NCBI GenBank assembly: GCA_015065545.1
Contig: SVQA01000005.1
Coordinates: forward strand, 93,337-157,336
DNA from: Oscillospiraceae bacterium
GTDB lineage: Bacteria > Bacillota > Clostridia > Oscillospirales > Acutalibacteraceae
Length of the DNA: 64,000 nucleotides
Reading direction: 5' to 3'
In this document: positions 17,754 through 27,830 of the stretch, piece after piece
Layout of the letters: every line of letters begins with the position of its first letter
Position numbering within the stretch: the stretch's first letter is position 1
The notes under the pieces: generated by a model
Seen by the model: the letters and a program-made list of their open reading frames with translations, nothing else
Told to the model about the DNA's origin: nothing
Databases searched by the model: none
Made by a program: the position numbers and the translations under genes

Positions 17754-20700
17754 TTATTCTGCAGGGATTGCTGCTGCTCTTAAAGCCGCCAAATCTGGTT
17801 CTTCTTCATATATTGTGATGAAGTTACCCTTGTTTGCGGTATTGTAGTCATCAATTACAATCCAAAGCTCACTGCCCGAAAGACTTGCATAGTCTGCTGT
17901 CTGGGGTGTGCCGTTGTTGGAAATGATAATAGAGAAGTTATCTGTGGGAAGCTCTGTGTCAACAAAGAACCAACCATTCTCCCCTTCTTCCATTCTTGCA
18001 CCGGGCCAGGATGAGAATGCATTACCCTTAGAAGACCATGCCCAGAGGCAAGGTGTCCAGGTGGCAGTTTCGTCAAGGTGTGCTGCATAGATTGTAACAC
18101 CGTCTGTTGCGTACTCATAATAGAATTCAAGTGTAATATTACCTGCAGGCATTATACCCTTTGTGCTGTCTGACATTTCTTTATTGAGAACATAGCGGGT
18201 AATCTTCATAGGTTTAATATTATACTCTGCACCAACTCTGTACTCAACAGTTTCAGAAGATACCAACTCCATATTAGCGTCAATAGCAGGTTCAGCATCG
18301 TTCTCAATAAGCTTATAATAATTTACCGTCATGTTACCGATACTTACTTCAAAATCTGCAAGGTACTTCTGAATCATTGTAACATCCTTAACGTTTGTGA
18401 CGCCGCTATAGTCTACGTCACCAAGCATAAGCTTCTCGTCGTCAAGTGTGATGATAGACGCAAGGTGCTTCTGAATTGTTGTAGCATCTCCGATAGCAAC
18501 TCTGCCGTTTGAGTCGATATCAGCCTTAAGCAGTGAAGGTGCTACATACTTATCGTAAAGATATGTAACAACGATATCTTCCTCTGTAAACTTACCTGCT
18601 ACGGTACCCTCAGCCTTTGAAAAATCATATCTGAGGAATTCCTTTGCAGGAAGCTTAATCTCATAGCCACTTCCAATCTCGCCTGTTATTACATCGGACT
18701 CACCGATTTCTTTGCCTGACTGTGCATCTACGTGTTTGATGATAACTTTACCATTGTCAGACTTAATACCGAGAGCATTATAGCTTTCTGTATCAACAGC
18801 AATAATCATGCTGTTAGGCTGTATCTCAAAGAAACTGCATTCTGTAACATCCAATGCATCAAGACCTGCACTCTTGTTATTTGCAATAACTGTCCAGGAA
18901 TGAGATTCTGCATTAACAGGTATCATGTGTGACTCAGATGAGGGGTTGAAGATCACAAGCATTTCTTTCCACTCGCCCTCGGTGTCATTCTCTACAGTGA
19001 AGGCAACATAGTCGGAAGAAAGTATAAACTCATCCGAAGAGGATGTGGAAGCGGGATTCTCTACCTCTACCTCGTTTGTATAGAAGGTGTAGCTATCCTG
19101 ATATTTATTGGTACTCTCATTAAAGGGAGAGAATACTTTTCTAATGTCAATAAGACCTCTGTAATAAGAAACAAGGTCTGCGTTCTGTGTAATAAGAGAC
19201 CAGTCGATAGCATTAAGCTCTACAGCAGATTTGTAGCTGTTGTCGTCGCCATCCTTTGAGCGACCCATCTCTTCACCTGCAAGCATAAAGGGAATACCTT
19301 GAGAGGTAAGCACCATACCTGCAGCCATTTTGTTCATTGCAATAAGGTCCTCGTATCTCTGTCTGTAATCAGCACCACTGCCGTAAACAGAGCTTACAAG
19401 TCTGTCGTAGAGGGTGTGATTATCGTGACAGCTTGAATATGTAACTGTCTGGGAAGGCACTTTAGCATACCACTCGCACTCGTCGCCTGTGGTGTTTGCT
19501 CTTACACCGTCAATGATACCAATATAGTCAATGCCGTCACCCTGAACATAGCCCTTATCAGCAAGCATAAATACCTCGCCCTTAACTGCGTTACGGATTT
19601 CATCGTTGAAGCAAGCGATTCTATCGTCGAGCTTATCTGCATTAGCCTGCACAGCACTTAAGGTTTCTGCACCTGTGCAGGTTGTTTTGTCCTGAGTTGC
19701 AGTGTTGCTTGCCTTCCAGCCCTCACCGTACATAAGGATACGGGGATCGATTGTATCAAGCTCCTGACGGATAAGGTTCATGGTCTCTACATCGTGAACA
19801 CCCATAAGGTCAAAACGGAAGCCGTCAATATGATACTCCTCTGCCCAATACATAACAGAGTCAATCATAAACTTACGGAACATTGCTCTTTCGGAAGCTG
19901 TATCGTTACCGCAACCGGAAGCACTTGACCAAGCACCCTTATCATAAAGACGATAGTAGTAGTTTGGAACAATCTGCTGGAAGTTGGACTGACCACCGAA
20001 GTAGGTGTGGTTATACACAACATCCATAATTACTCCGATGCCTGCATCGTGGAGTGCCTTAATCATCTGCTTGCACTCGTTGATTCTTACATTACCGTCG
20101 TAGGGGTTTGAGGAATAACTGCCGTCCGGAACATTGTAGTTTTCCGGGTCATAGCCCCAGTTGTACTGGTCATCAAGAGGGGCTGTTTCGTTTACTGTTG
20201 CAAAGTCGAAGATAGGATTGAGCTGAACGTGAGTGATACCGAGCTGTTTGAGGTAATCAACACAAGTAGCTACATTTCCCTCGCCATTTAAAGATGTTCC
20301 CTCTTCTGTAAAAGCAAGGAACTTACCTCTGTTCGCTTCAGAAACACCTGAGGTTTCGCTTGCGGAGAAGTCACGAACAACAAGCTCCCAAACAATTGCA
20401 TCAGTCTGAGTCTCAACAAGCACGTGCTTATCATCATCCCATCCCTCAGGGTCTGTTGCATCAAGGTCAACTACCATACCGCGCTTACCGTTAACACCCA
20501 CAGCCTTTGCATAGGGGTCAACTGCCTCGTAGGTTCTCTCTACACCTGTAACGAGTGCCGCACTTGTTACAAGATAGGTATAATAAACATTAAGAAGGTC
20601 ACCTTCAATTGTAACTACCCAGCAACCTGTCCACTTATTGCCGTCCATATCCTTTGACATTGCGTAAGCGCCAAGATTCTGAGCACCCTCTTCGTTGTTA

Positions 20701-21041
20701 TTACCTGTTGAATACAGCTTAACAGCAATTTCCTTTGCTGTTGGCGACCAAACCTTGAAGGTTGTAGCAGAGGGTGTATAGGTTGCACCCAAGTCGTCGC
20801 CTGCATAAGCATACTCTTTATCAAGAGCCTGTGCGGCTTCTGTAAAGGGATTTACAGGCTCCAAGGGAAGCTCGGGCTCATCGATTGAAGAATCAGACTC
20901 GTCACCTGAAGCCTCTTCACCTGCAGTTAAGTTTAAAGTAGCTGTCGACGCTGTAGCCCCTGCTGTAAACACTGTGCCCGTAAAAAGTGAACACAGCATC
21001 AAAAGAGCAAGAAGTGCCGACAAAATTCTTTTTGCTGACAT
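17754..21041 (-). CDS. pulA: Secreted type I pullulanase (GH13) with internal dockerin, MucBP-like modules and C-terminal starch-binding-like module
   Basis: YNWGYDPENYNVPDGSYSSNP, VIMDVVYNHTY, DGFRFDLMGVHD, YGEGW; dockerin ADIDSNGRVAIGDATTIQK / GDVDYSGVTNVKDVTMIQK at ~18340-18540; signal peptide. Confidence 0.92.
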   Translation of the reverse strand: MSAKRILSALLALLMLCSLFTGTVFTAGATASTATLNLTAGEEASGDESDSSIDEPELPLEPVNPFTEAAQALDKEYAYAGDDLGATYTPSATTFKVWSPTAKEIAVKLYSTGNNNEEGAQNLGAYAMSKDMDGNKWTGCWVVTIEGDLLNVYYTYLVTSAALVTGVERTYEAVDPYAKAVGVNGKRGMVVDLDATDPEGWDDDKHVLVETQTDAIVWELVVRDFSASETSGVSEANRGKFLAFTEEGTSLNGEGNVATCVDYLKQLGITHVQLNPIFDFATVNETAPLDDQYNWGYDPENYNVPDGSYSSNPYDGNVRINECKQMIKALHDAGIGVIMDVVYNHTYFGGQSNFQQIVPNYYYRLYDKGAWSSASGCGNDTASERAMFRKFMIDSVMYWAEEYHIDGFRFDLMGVHDVETMNLIRQELDTIDPRILMYGEGWKASNTATQDKTTCTGAETLSAVQANADKLDDRIACFNDEIRNAVKGEVFMLADKGYVQGDGIDYIGIIDGVRANTTGDECEWYAKVPSQTVTYSSCHDNHTLYDRLVSSVYGSGADYRQRYEDLIAMNKMAAGMVLTSQGIPFMLAGEEMGRSKDGDDNSYKSAVELNAIDWSLITQNADLVSYYRGLIDIRKVFSPFNESTNKYQDSYTFYTNEVEVENPASTSSSDEFILSSDYVAFTVENDTEGEWKEMLVIFNPSSESHMIPVNAESHSWTVIANNKSAGLDALDVTECSFFEIQPNSMIIAVDTESYNALGIKSDNGKVIIKHVDAQSGKEIGESDVITGEIGSGYEIKLPAKEFLRYDFSKAEGTVAGKFTEEDIVVTYLYDKYVAPSLLKADIDSNGRVAIGDATTIQKHLASIITLDDEKLMLGDVDYSGVTNVKDVTMIQKYLADFEVSIGNMTVNYYKLIENDAEPAIDANMELVSSETVEYRVGAEYNIKPMKITRYVLNKEMSDSTKGIMPAGNITLEFYYEYATDGVTIYAAHLDETATWTPCLWAWSSKGNAFSSWPGARMEEGENGWFFVDTELPTDNFSIIISNNGTPQTADYASLSGSELWIVIDDYNTANKGNFITIYEEEPDLAALRAAAIPAE

Positions 21042-21223
21042 AATAATCCTCCTATTTATAAATCCGCCTCTAAAATCCTTGAAGCAGAAAACTATACATA
21101 TACATTATAGTACATAATATTTAAAATTTCCATATAAATATTAAAATAGTTAGATTTTTTTTATAAAAAAAATACAGAGGACAATAGAAAGTGTCCTCTG
21201 TAACATTTATATTATTGAATTTA

Positions 21224-23200
21224 TCAGGGTGTTATCTCATCCTGCTCTACAAGGATGAGAGCACTTGTGCCGGGAACACAGATTGTACGGCTGTATTCGC
21301 CGATAAATTCTATGCCTGCTTCCTCTGCGTTTACAAGTGCATCCCACCAACCTTTAAGGTCATGAGCGGCAAGGTCAAAGCAAGCAGGCTCCTTGGAGCC
21401 GTTAAAGAGAAGAAGCATTTTTCTCCATTTGCCGTAAGCATCACCCTCAAGTGTAAAACCTACACCACAAGGGTTATCTGTAAAGAGCCACATACCCTTG
21501 TAAATTGTGTCATGGGTATGATCACGGAATGGTGCAAAGTTTTTACGAAGCTTGATAAGACCCTTATAATACTCCACAAGGTCTTTATATTCCTCGATTC
21601 TGTTCCAATCTATACGATTAATCTTTGAGTGAGACTTATAGCTGTTATGCTCTCCGAGTTTTGTTCTTGCCATCTCCTCGCCTGCAACCATAAAGGGAAT
21701 ACCCTGACTTGTAAGATTGATTGCAGCGGCAAGCTTATTCATACGGATAATATCCTCATGACGTTTTTCGTACTGAGGATTTTGGTGATGAACAGAAACG
21801 CAGAGCTTATCATACATAGTTCTGCCATCGTGGCAAGAGCAGTAGTTTACTGCCTGAGAGGGAGTTCTTGCCCAGAAGTCCGTGTCTGCACGAACACCGC
21901 GGAAAACCTGATTACGCTTTGAGCCGTTCTGAACAAAGCCACAGCTGCCTGCGTCGAACTCGTTACCCTTTATAGCATCACGTATATTATCGCAGAAAGC
22001 ACCTACATTATCGGGAAGATGATGCATATTGTGCTGATTTGCCATAATTGTACCGGGCTGACAAGCGGTAAACATATCCCAAGCCTCACCGTACATAAGC
22101 ATTTTTTCACCATTCGGGAGAGTATTGAGAGCCGCTCTGATAGCCATGATTGTTTCTACATCATGCAAGCCCATAAGGTCAAAGCGGAAGCCGTCAAGGT
22201 GATATTCCTTTGCCCAGTACATAATGGAATCAATCATAAACTTGCGGTACATCTTATGCTCGGAAGCAGTATCGTTACCACAGCCTGAGCCATTGGACCA
22301 TGTGCCGTCCTGATTGTATCTGTAATAATAACCGGGTACAGAAATATCAAACCAAGAACCATGGCTTGCATAGGTGTGATTGTAAACAACATCCATTACA
22401 ACAGCAATACCGGCTTTATGGAGTGCTTTTATCATTTCTTTACATTCTCTGATTCTTACTTTACCGTCAAAGGGGTTTGTAGAGAAGCTGCCTTCGGGCA
22501 GATTGTAATTTTTAGGGTCATAACCCCAGTTGTACTGTTCTTCAGTTGATGCCTCGTCAACAGAGCCGAAATCGTAGAAAGGGTTTATCTGTACACAGTT
22601 TATACCAAGCTCTTTGAGGTAATCAACGCAGGTAGCAGGAGCACCCTCTTTGCCGCCCAGGGTGGTATGCTCTGTAAACGCCATAAACTTACCGCGGTGC
22701 TTCTCAGAAACACCTGAGGACTCGCAGTAAGAAAAATCTCTTACCTGTACCTCCCAGATAATTGCATCTGTAGGATGCTCAAAGAGTACTCTTTTATCCT
22801 CTTCCCAACCCTCAGGATTGGTATCGTGCAAGTTAACTACCATTGAACGATCGCCGTTCACACCTGCTGCCTTAGCATAAATATCGCCTGTTTCTCTCTG
22901 ACCGAATTCAGGATGAGTAACAACATAGGTGTAGTAGATACCGCAAAGGTCACCTGCGGCAATATAGCTCCACACACCTGTGTCCTGATTTTTAATCATC
23001 TGGTGAATACCAAGATACTTTGCACCGAGCTCGTTGTCGCTACCTGTTGAGTAAAACTTAACTTTTACGTCGGTAGCGGTAGGAGACCAAAGTCGAAACT
23101 CGGTACAGCCTTTATTATAAATTGCTCCCAGTTCACCGTCAAAGTAAAACTTATCAAGCTTAATACCGGAATTTTCTAAAATATGCTTGTAATTGTTCAT
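21224..23200 (-). CDS. pulA: Cytoplasmic type I pullulanase (GH13), no signal peptide or dockerin
   Basis: YNWGYDPKNYNLPEGSFSTNPFDG, VVMDVVYNHTY, DGFRFDLMGLHD, YGEAW. Confidence 0.92.
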   Translation of the reverse strand: MNNYKHILENSGIKLDKFYFDGELGAIYNKGCTEFRLWSPTATDVKVKFYSTGSDNELGAKYLGIHQMIKNQDTGVWSYIAAGDLCGIYYTYVVTHPEFGQRETGDIYAKAAGVNGDRSMVVNLHDTNPEGWEEDKRVLFEHPTDAIIWEVQVRDFSYCESSGVSEKHRGKFMAFTEHTTLGGKEGAPATCVDYLKELGINCVQINPFYDFGSVDEASTEEQYNWGYDPKNYNLPEGSFSTNPFDGKVRIRECKEMIKALHKAGIAVVMDVVYNHTYASHGSWFDISVPGYYYRYNQDGTWSNGSGCGNDTASEHKMYRKFMIDSIMYWAKEYHLDGFRFDLMGLHDVETIMAIRAALNTLPNGEKMLMYGEAWDMFTACQPGTIMANQHNMHHLPDNVGAFCDNIRDAIKGNEFDAGSCGFVQNGSKRNQVFRGVRADTDFWARTPSQAVNYCSCHDGRTMYDKLCVSVHHQNPQYEKRHEDIIRMNKLAAAINLTSQGIPFMVAGEEMARTKLGEHNSYKSHSKINRIDWNRIEEYKDLVEYYKGLIKLRKNFAPFRDHTHDTIYKGMWLFTDNPCGVGFTLEGDAYGKWRKMLLLFNGSKEPACFDLAAHDLKGWWDALVNAEEAGIEFIGEYSRTICVPGTSALILVEQDEITP

Positions 23201-23362
23201 AAATACCCCTCGTAAATTTTGGAGAATCCCTTAATAAAAAATATTCCCCATTAAACATACTCGTGTATTATAACATAATATTTAGTTTTGTGTAAAGATT
23301 TTCAGTTTAATAAAATAATATTTTGCTAACAAGGTTAAAAATTATCCTGATAAAAAATCATA

Positions 23363-24619
23363 TCAAAATGAATACTCGGCAATTTCTGCTAAATCCTCTT
23401 CTATCTTAAGAAGTCGATTATACTTTGCTGTTCTCTCACTTCTGCAGGGTGCACCTGTTTTTATCTGTCCCGATGAAACCGCTACAGCAATATCTGCAAT
23501 TGTAGTGTCTTCGCTCTCACCCGAACGGTGAGATATTACCGAAGTGTAGCCTGCTCTGTGTGCTCTCTCGATTGCGGCAAAGGTCTCTGTAAGAGTTCCT
23601 ATCTGATTTACCTTTATAAGAATCGAATTAGCCGCACCTGAGTCTATTCCCTGCTTAAGCCGTTTTTCGTTTGTAACAAAGAGATCATCCCCAACTATCT
23701 GCACCTTACTGCCAAGCTTTTCGGTGATCTTTGTAAAGCCCTGCCAGTCATTTTCGGACAACGGGTCTTCAACAGATACGATGGGATACTTGGCACAGAG
23801 TCCGTCAAAATATGCAATAAGCTCGTCTGTTGATTTTATTACATTTCTTTTAGGAAGGGTATACCCTCCGTTTTCATACCACTCAGATGCCGCCGCATCC
23901 AATGCTATCTTCGTATCCTTTTCGCTATAGCCTGCTTTTTTGATTGCTTTGAGAATAACCTCAATAGCCTGCTCATCGCTGTCAAGGTCCGGAGCAAAGC
24001 CTCCCTCATCGCCCACCGCTGTAGACTTACCCAGACTCTTCAGAATATCCTTAAGAGAATGATAAATCTCACAGCACTGCCTAAGTCCCTCAGAGAAATT
24101 CTTTGCACCCGTAGGCATAATCATAAATTCCTGAATATCAATGTTATTGGATGCGTGTTTACCGCCGTTCAATATATTCATCATAGGTACGGGCATTCGG
24201 TTTACAAAGGGATTTCCCAGATATCTGTAAAGCGGAAGCTTAAGATACTTTGACGCCGCCTTTGCTACAGCTATCGATACTGCCAGGGTAGCATTTGCTC
24301 CAAGCTTACTCTTATTGTCTGTGTAATCCATCCGAAGCATAAGTCCATCTATCTCGGGCTGTTCCATAGAACATCTGCCCAAAAGTGCAGGTGCAATAAT
24401 ATTATTGATATTATCCACAGCATTCTTTACGCCTTTACCACAAAAGCGATTGTCGTTATCCCTAAGCTCTACCGCCTCGTACTGTCCTGTTGAAGCACCC
24501 GAAGGCACAATGGCACTGCCCACATCGCCGGAGCATAAAGTAACATCACACTGAACAGTCGGAAAACCTCTTGAATCAAGCACCTCTCTTGCTTTAATCT
24601 CTTTAATAGTTGAGTCCAT
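23363..24619 (-). CDS. eno: Enolase
   Basis: [13 protein letters not shown]...[14 protein letters not shown]...[11 protein letters not shown]...[18 protein letters not shown]. Confidence 0.97.
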   Translation of the reverse strand: MDSTIKEIKAREVLDSRGFPTVQCDVTLCSGDVGSAIVPSGASTGQYEAVELRDNDNRFCGKGVKNAVDNINNIIAPALLGRCSMEQPEIDGLMLRMDYTDNKSKLGANATLAVSIAVAKAASKYLKLPLYRYLGNPFVNRMPVPMMNILNGGKHASNNIDIQEFMIMPTGAKNFSEGLRQCCEIYHSLKDILKSLGKSTAVGDEGGFAPDLDSDEQAIEVILKAIKKAGYSEKDTKIALDAAASEWYENGGYTLPKRNVIKSTDELIAYFDGLCAKYPIVSVEDPLSENDWQGFTKITEKLGSKVQIVGDDLFVTNEKRLKQGIDSGAANSILIKVNQIGTLTETFAAIERAHRAGYTSVISHRSGESEDTTIADIAVAVSSGQIKTGAPCRSERTAKYNRLLKIEEDLAEIAEYSF

Positions 24620-24722
24620 ATTTATCCTCCTTTTTTCTTATTATCATCACATAAGTTTAAAATATTCCCGAACACAATAAGGAGTTTCGGTATATTATTT
24701 TAATAGAAAGGAGGTTTCATAA

Positions 24723-25034
24723 TTGGAACCTGTGCTCTATACGGTTTTGCCGGGAAACACCCTCTGGGGTATTGCTAACTTTTTCGGCACAACTACCGAA
24801 GAAATAATCAAGCTCAACGACTTAAAAGAACCTGAACTTATTTATCCAAATCAAGTTCTAAAGATTCCTGTAAACAAGGTAATGGCACCAAGATACTATG
24901 CTGTACGTCCCGATGACACACTCTTCTCGGTTGCAATGCGCTATAATCTTGATGTAAATGATCTTGCAAGGCTCAACAATCTTTCAAATCCCAATATAAT
25001 CTATCCGGGTCAGATCCTTATGCTCAGACCCTAA
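24723..25034 (+). CDS. LysM-domain protein (two LysM repeats)
   Basis: YTVLPGNTLWGIANFFGTTTEEIIKLNDL and YAVRPDDTLFSVAMRYNLDVNDLARLNNL; possibly starts at upstream TTG. Confidence 0.88.
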   Translation: MEPVLYTVLPGNTLWGIANFFGTTTEEIIKLNDLKEPELIYPNQVLKIPVNKVMAPRYYAVRPDDTLFSVAMRYNLDVNDLARLNNLSNPNIIYPGQILMLRP

Positions 25035-25041
25035 AGAAAAG

Positions 25042-25076
25042 CAGGGTGTACCTCTCAAAGTACACCCTGTATTTTT
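25042..25076 (+). terminator. Rho-independent terminator
   Basis: cagggtgtacctctcaaagtacaccctgtattttt. Confidence 0.85.
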
Positions 25077-25188
25077 GCAAAATACATCCATTTTATTCAA
25101 AATTTGCATTTTTTGTTATTATGTGTTATACTCCCATAGAGTCAAAAAAATACATAAATCCAACAGAATGACTCACAAAGGTGATAAT

Positions 25189-26361
25189 ATGGTAAAAATT
25201 CTGTCCTCAATTTTCTTAAAAGGTGTTGATAAAACCACAGAAGCAGGCAGAAGGCTCTATGGAATGCTCTGCAGTCTTTTGGGCATAGGTCTTAATATTC
25301 TGCTGTTTGCAGGCAAGCTCACAGCAGGCACGCTCTCAGGCTCTATTGCCATTACCGCAGATGCTTTCAACAACCTTTCCGATGCAGGTTCATCTGTAAT
25401 TACCCTTATCGGATTTAAATTTGCCGGAATGAAGCCCGACACAAAGCACCCCTTCGGACACGGAAGAATAGAATACATCTCAGGTCTTGTGGTATCCTTC
25501 ATTATTGTAATTGTAGGGTTTGAACTTCTTATCTCCTCTATTCAGAAGATTAAAACTCCCGAAGAGCTTGCAGGCAACTACCCTGTTACAATAATTATTC
25601 TGGTGGCTTCCATCCTTATTAAAGGCTATATGTTCTTCTACAATCACAAGGTAGGCAAAGAAATTGACTCAGCAGGAATGAAGGCAACAGCATTTGACAG
25701 TATCAGCGATTGTGCCGCTACCTTGGTTGTACTTATTTCTGTTATTATCTCTGCATTAACGGGTGCAAACGTTGACGGTTGGTTTGGTGCTGCAGTATCA
25801 CTCTTTGTGCTCTTTGCAGGCTTCCGCTCTGCTATCGAAACAATACAGCCTCTTCTCGGAAACCCTCCCGAAGAGGAATTTGTTAAAAACGTAGAAGCTA
25901 CCGTTATGAGCCACAGCGTTGTGCTCGGTATTCACGATATGATTGTTCACGACTACGGTCCCGGCAGAGTGATGATGTCACTTCATGCCGAAGTTGACGG
26001 CAAAGGTGATATTTATGCTATTCACGATGAAATAGACGTTATCGAAAACGAACTTCGAAATAAATTCGGATGTGAAGCAGTTATCCACATGGACCCTATA
26101 GAAACCGACAATGAGATTACAAACAAATACAAGGATCAGGTTGTGGAGCTTATTAAGACTATACACAAAGACGCTACCATTCACGACTTCCGTATGGTAC
26201 CGGGCCCTACACATACTAACCTTATTTTTGATGCGGTTATTCCCTACGAGATTAAAGCTGCAGAAGAAAATATAAAAGAAGACATCTGCAAGCTTATTGA
26301 AGAAAACTGCAAAGACTGCTTTGCAGTTGTTATGATCGACAGACCTTACACAACAATCTGA
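25189..26361 (+). CDS. Cation diffusion facilitator transporter
   Basis: GSIAITADAFNNLSDAGSSVITLIGFK...HPFGHGRIEYI; start adjusted to ATG at 25189. Confidence 0.93.
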   Translation: MVKILSSIFLKGVDKTTEAGRRLYGMLCSLLGIGLNILLFAGKLTAGTLSGSIAITADAFNNLSDAGSSVITLIGFKFAGMKPDTKHPFGHGRIEYISGLVVSFIIVIVGFELLISSIQKIKTPEELAGNYPVTIIILVASILIKGYMFFYNHKVGKEIDSAGMKATAFDSISDCAATLVVLISVIISALTGANVDGWFGAAVSLFVLFAGFRSAIETIQPLLGNPPEEEFVKNVEATVMSHSVVLGIHDMIVHDYGPGRVMMSLHAEVDGKGDIYAIHDEIDVIENELRNKFGCEAVIHMDPIETDNEITNKYKDQVVELIKTIHKDATIHDFRMVPGPTHTNLIFDAVIPYEIKAAEENIKEDICKLIEENCKDCFAVVMIDRPYTTI

Positions 26362-26382
26362 TGCAAGCCCTTTAGAAAACAG

Positions 26383-27414
26383 GTGATCACCATGAGAAAA
26401 CCCACAGTAGGAATATTCTGCGAAGCAGAATTTTATAGAGAAAACTCATTTACTCATTTTATTATGAAGCTATGTTACGCATACTGTGCCGATGTTGTAG
26501 CCTTCACAGATAAAGACATAAACGAAAAAGACAACACCATATTGGCACACTACTGGACACCGGATGGTATAAAAAGTGAAACCACCCTTATGCCCCATTG
26601 GGTAGAATGCGGTCCCTATATAAAATGGCATCCTTTTTTCAGAGAAAGATGTAAAATCGTAGACGACTGTATACTCTCAAAGAAGGATGTAAGCGATGCT
26701 ATGGCAAAAAGCAGACTTTCTCCCTATGTAATTCCCACCATGTATACAAGTTCTCCTCAAAAGGTATTTACTCTTCTCTCAATGTGGTCTGCGATAATAG
26801 TAAAACCTTTGGTCGGTGCCAGAGGAGAAGATATAATCACTATCGAAAAAATTGCAGACGACAAATATGTTTTCAGGAATACATCCGAATTTATTGGAAC
26901 CTTTAATATCAGCCAATGTATAGCATTACTTACTAAACTCTACAATGGACAGGCAGTCATTGTACAACCCAAAATGAAATTCACGAACAAAAACGGACAG
27001 CTTATGGATTTCCGTATCAATGTTACAAAAGGTGCAAAAGGTAATTGGAACATTATATATATGATTGCACGAACCGCCAGAGATAACATTGTTTCCAACT
27101 TAAGCAAAGGTGGTTACGCTTCTTTAGTTGAGCCTACTCTCACTACAGATTATGGGAATAGTGCCCATAAAATCCTCAACACCTTTAAAGAGCTTGCACA
27201 AGATATTCCTTTGTTTATGGAAGAAATATCAAACTGCAATATGTTATCTCTCGGAATAGACGTAGGTATTGATTTTGACACACTTCACCCATATATTATC
27301 GAAGTCAATTATGTTCCTCAGATAACATTCAGAGGCAAAGCTAAATATGCAGATAACGTGGCACAGTATTATGCGTACCTAACAAATGAATCTCATAAAG
27401 AAAACATACTATAA
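26383..27414 (+). CDS. YheC/YheD-like ATP-grasp protein (spore coat-associated family)
   Basis: IIVKPLVGARGEDI...VIVQPKMKF...DFRINVTKGAKGNW...LGIDVGIDF...YIIEVNYVPQ. Confidence 0.75.
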   Translation: MITMRKPTVGIFCEAEFYRENSFTHFIMKLCYAYCADVVAFTDKDINEKDNTILAHYWTPDGIKSETTLMPHWVECGPYIKWHPFFRERCKIVDDCILSKKDVSDAMAKSRLSPYVIPTMYTSSPQKVFTLLSMWSAIIVKPLVGARGEDIITIEKIADDKYVFRNTSEFIGTFNISQCIALLTKLYNGQAVIVQPKMKFTNKNGQLMDFRINVTKGAKGNWNIIYMIARTARDNIVSNLSKGGYASLVEPTLTTDYGNSAHKILNTFKELAQDIPLFMEEISNCNMLSLGIDVGIDFDTLHPYIIEVNYVPQITFRGKAKYADNVAQYYAYLTNESHKENIL

Positions 27415-27529
27415 TACTCACATCCCATATTAAAAAGCATTTGAATTATTTTATATATACTGAGGGTAATCATTGACAATTAAAAACATAAATGCTATAA
27501 TTTATTTTAATCTTCAAAAGCACAAATGC

Positions 27530-27812
27530 GTTGACCGGAAAGAAGTAAGCTCAGGTGCAGTTTTCAGAGAGTCGGCGGCTGGTGTGAGCCGACAGCAAGC
27601 CTTTGCCCAATACATTCCGAGAGCAGTACACCGAACATCAAAATTATTTGATAAGTAGGCTGTAACGGCAGTCCTCCGTTACGGGACAGGGTATTTTTTC
27701 ATATACTCACTGAGGCTTCTGCTGTAAGGCAGAAGCAAATTGAGGTGGTACCGCGATTTATTCGTCCTCAAAAGCACTTTTTCACACTGTGCTTTTGGGG
27801 GCTTTTATTTTA
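27530..27812 (+). promoter_or_regulatory. T-box riboswitch leader with terminator
   Basis: CGGAA (27536-27540)/TTCCG (27615-27619) helix I, AGTA (27544), AGAGAG (27566), GGTG (27581), GTAACGG/CCGTTAC stem III, T-box aggtggtaccgcg (~27743-27755), terminator cctcaaaagcac..gtgcttttgggg then gcttttatttt. Confidence 0.93.
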
Positions 27813-27830
27813 TCCGAGGGAGATTATCCT

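Noticed and set aside
23363-24619. Divergent or moonlighting enolase
   Set aside because: Conserved catalytic motifs are essentially canonical (SVEDP, SHRSGE-EDT).
27637-27639. ATC (Ile) after GAAC as the T-box specifier
   Set aside because: First reading considered, but it lies outside the CGGAA/TTCCG helix I and inside a possible atcaaa/tttgat hairpin; TAC at 27611-27613 fits the helix geometry better. Needs a covariance-model check.
27473-27658. 61 aa plus-strand ORF before the CoA ligase
   Set aside because: Lies in the T-box stem I region; RNA structure explains the sequence.
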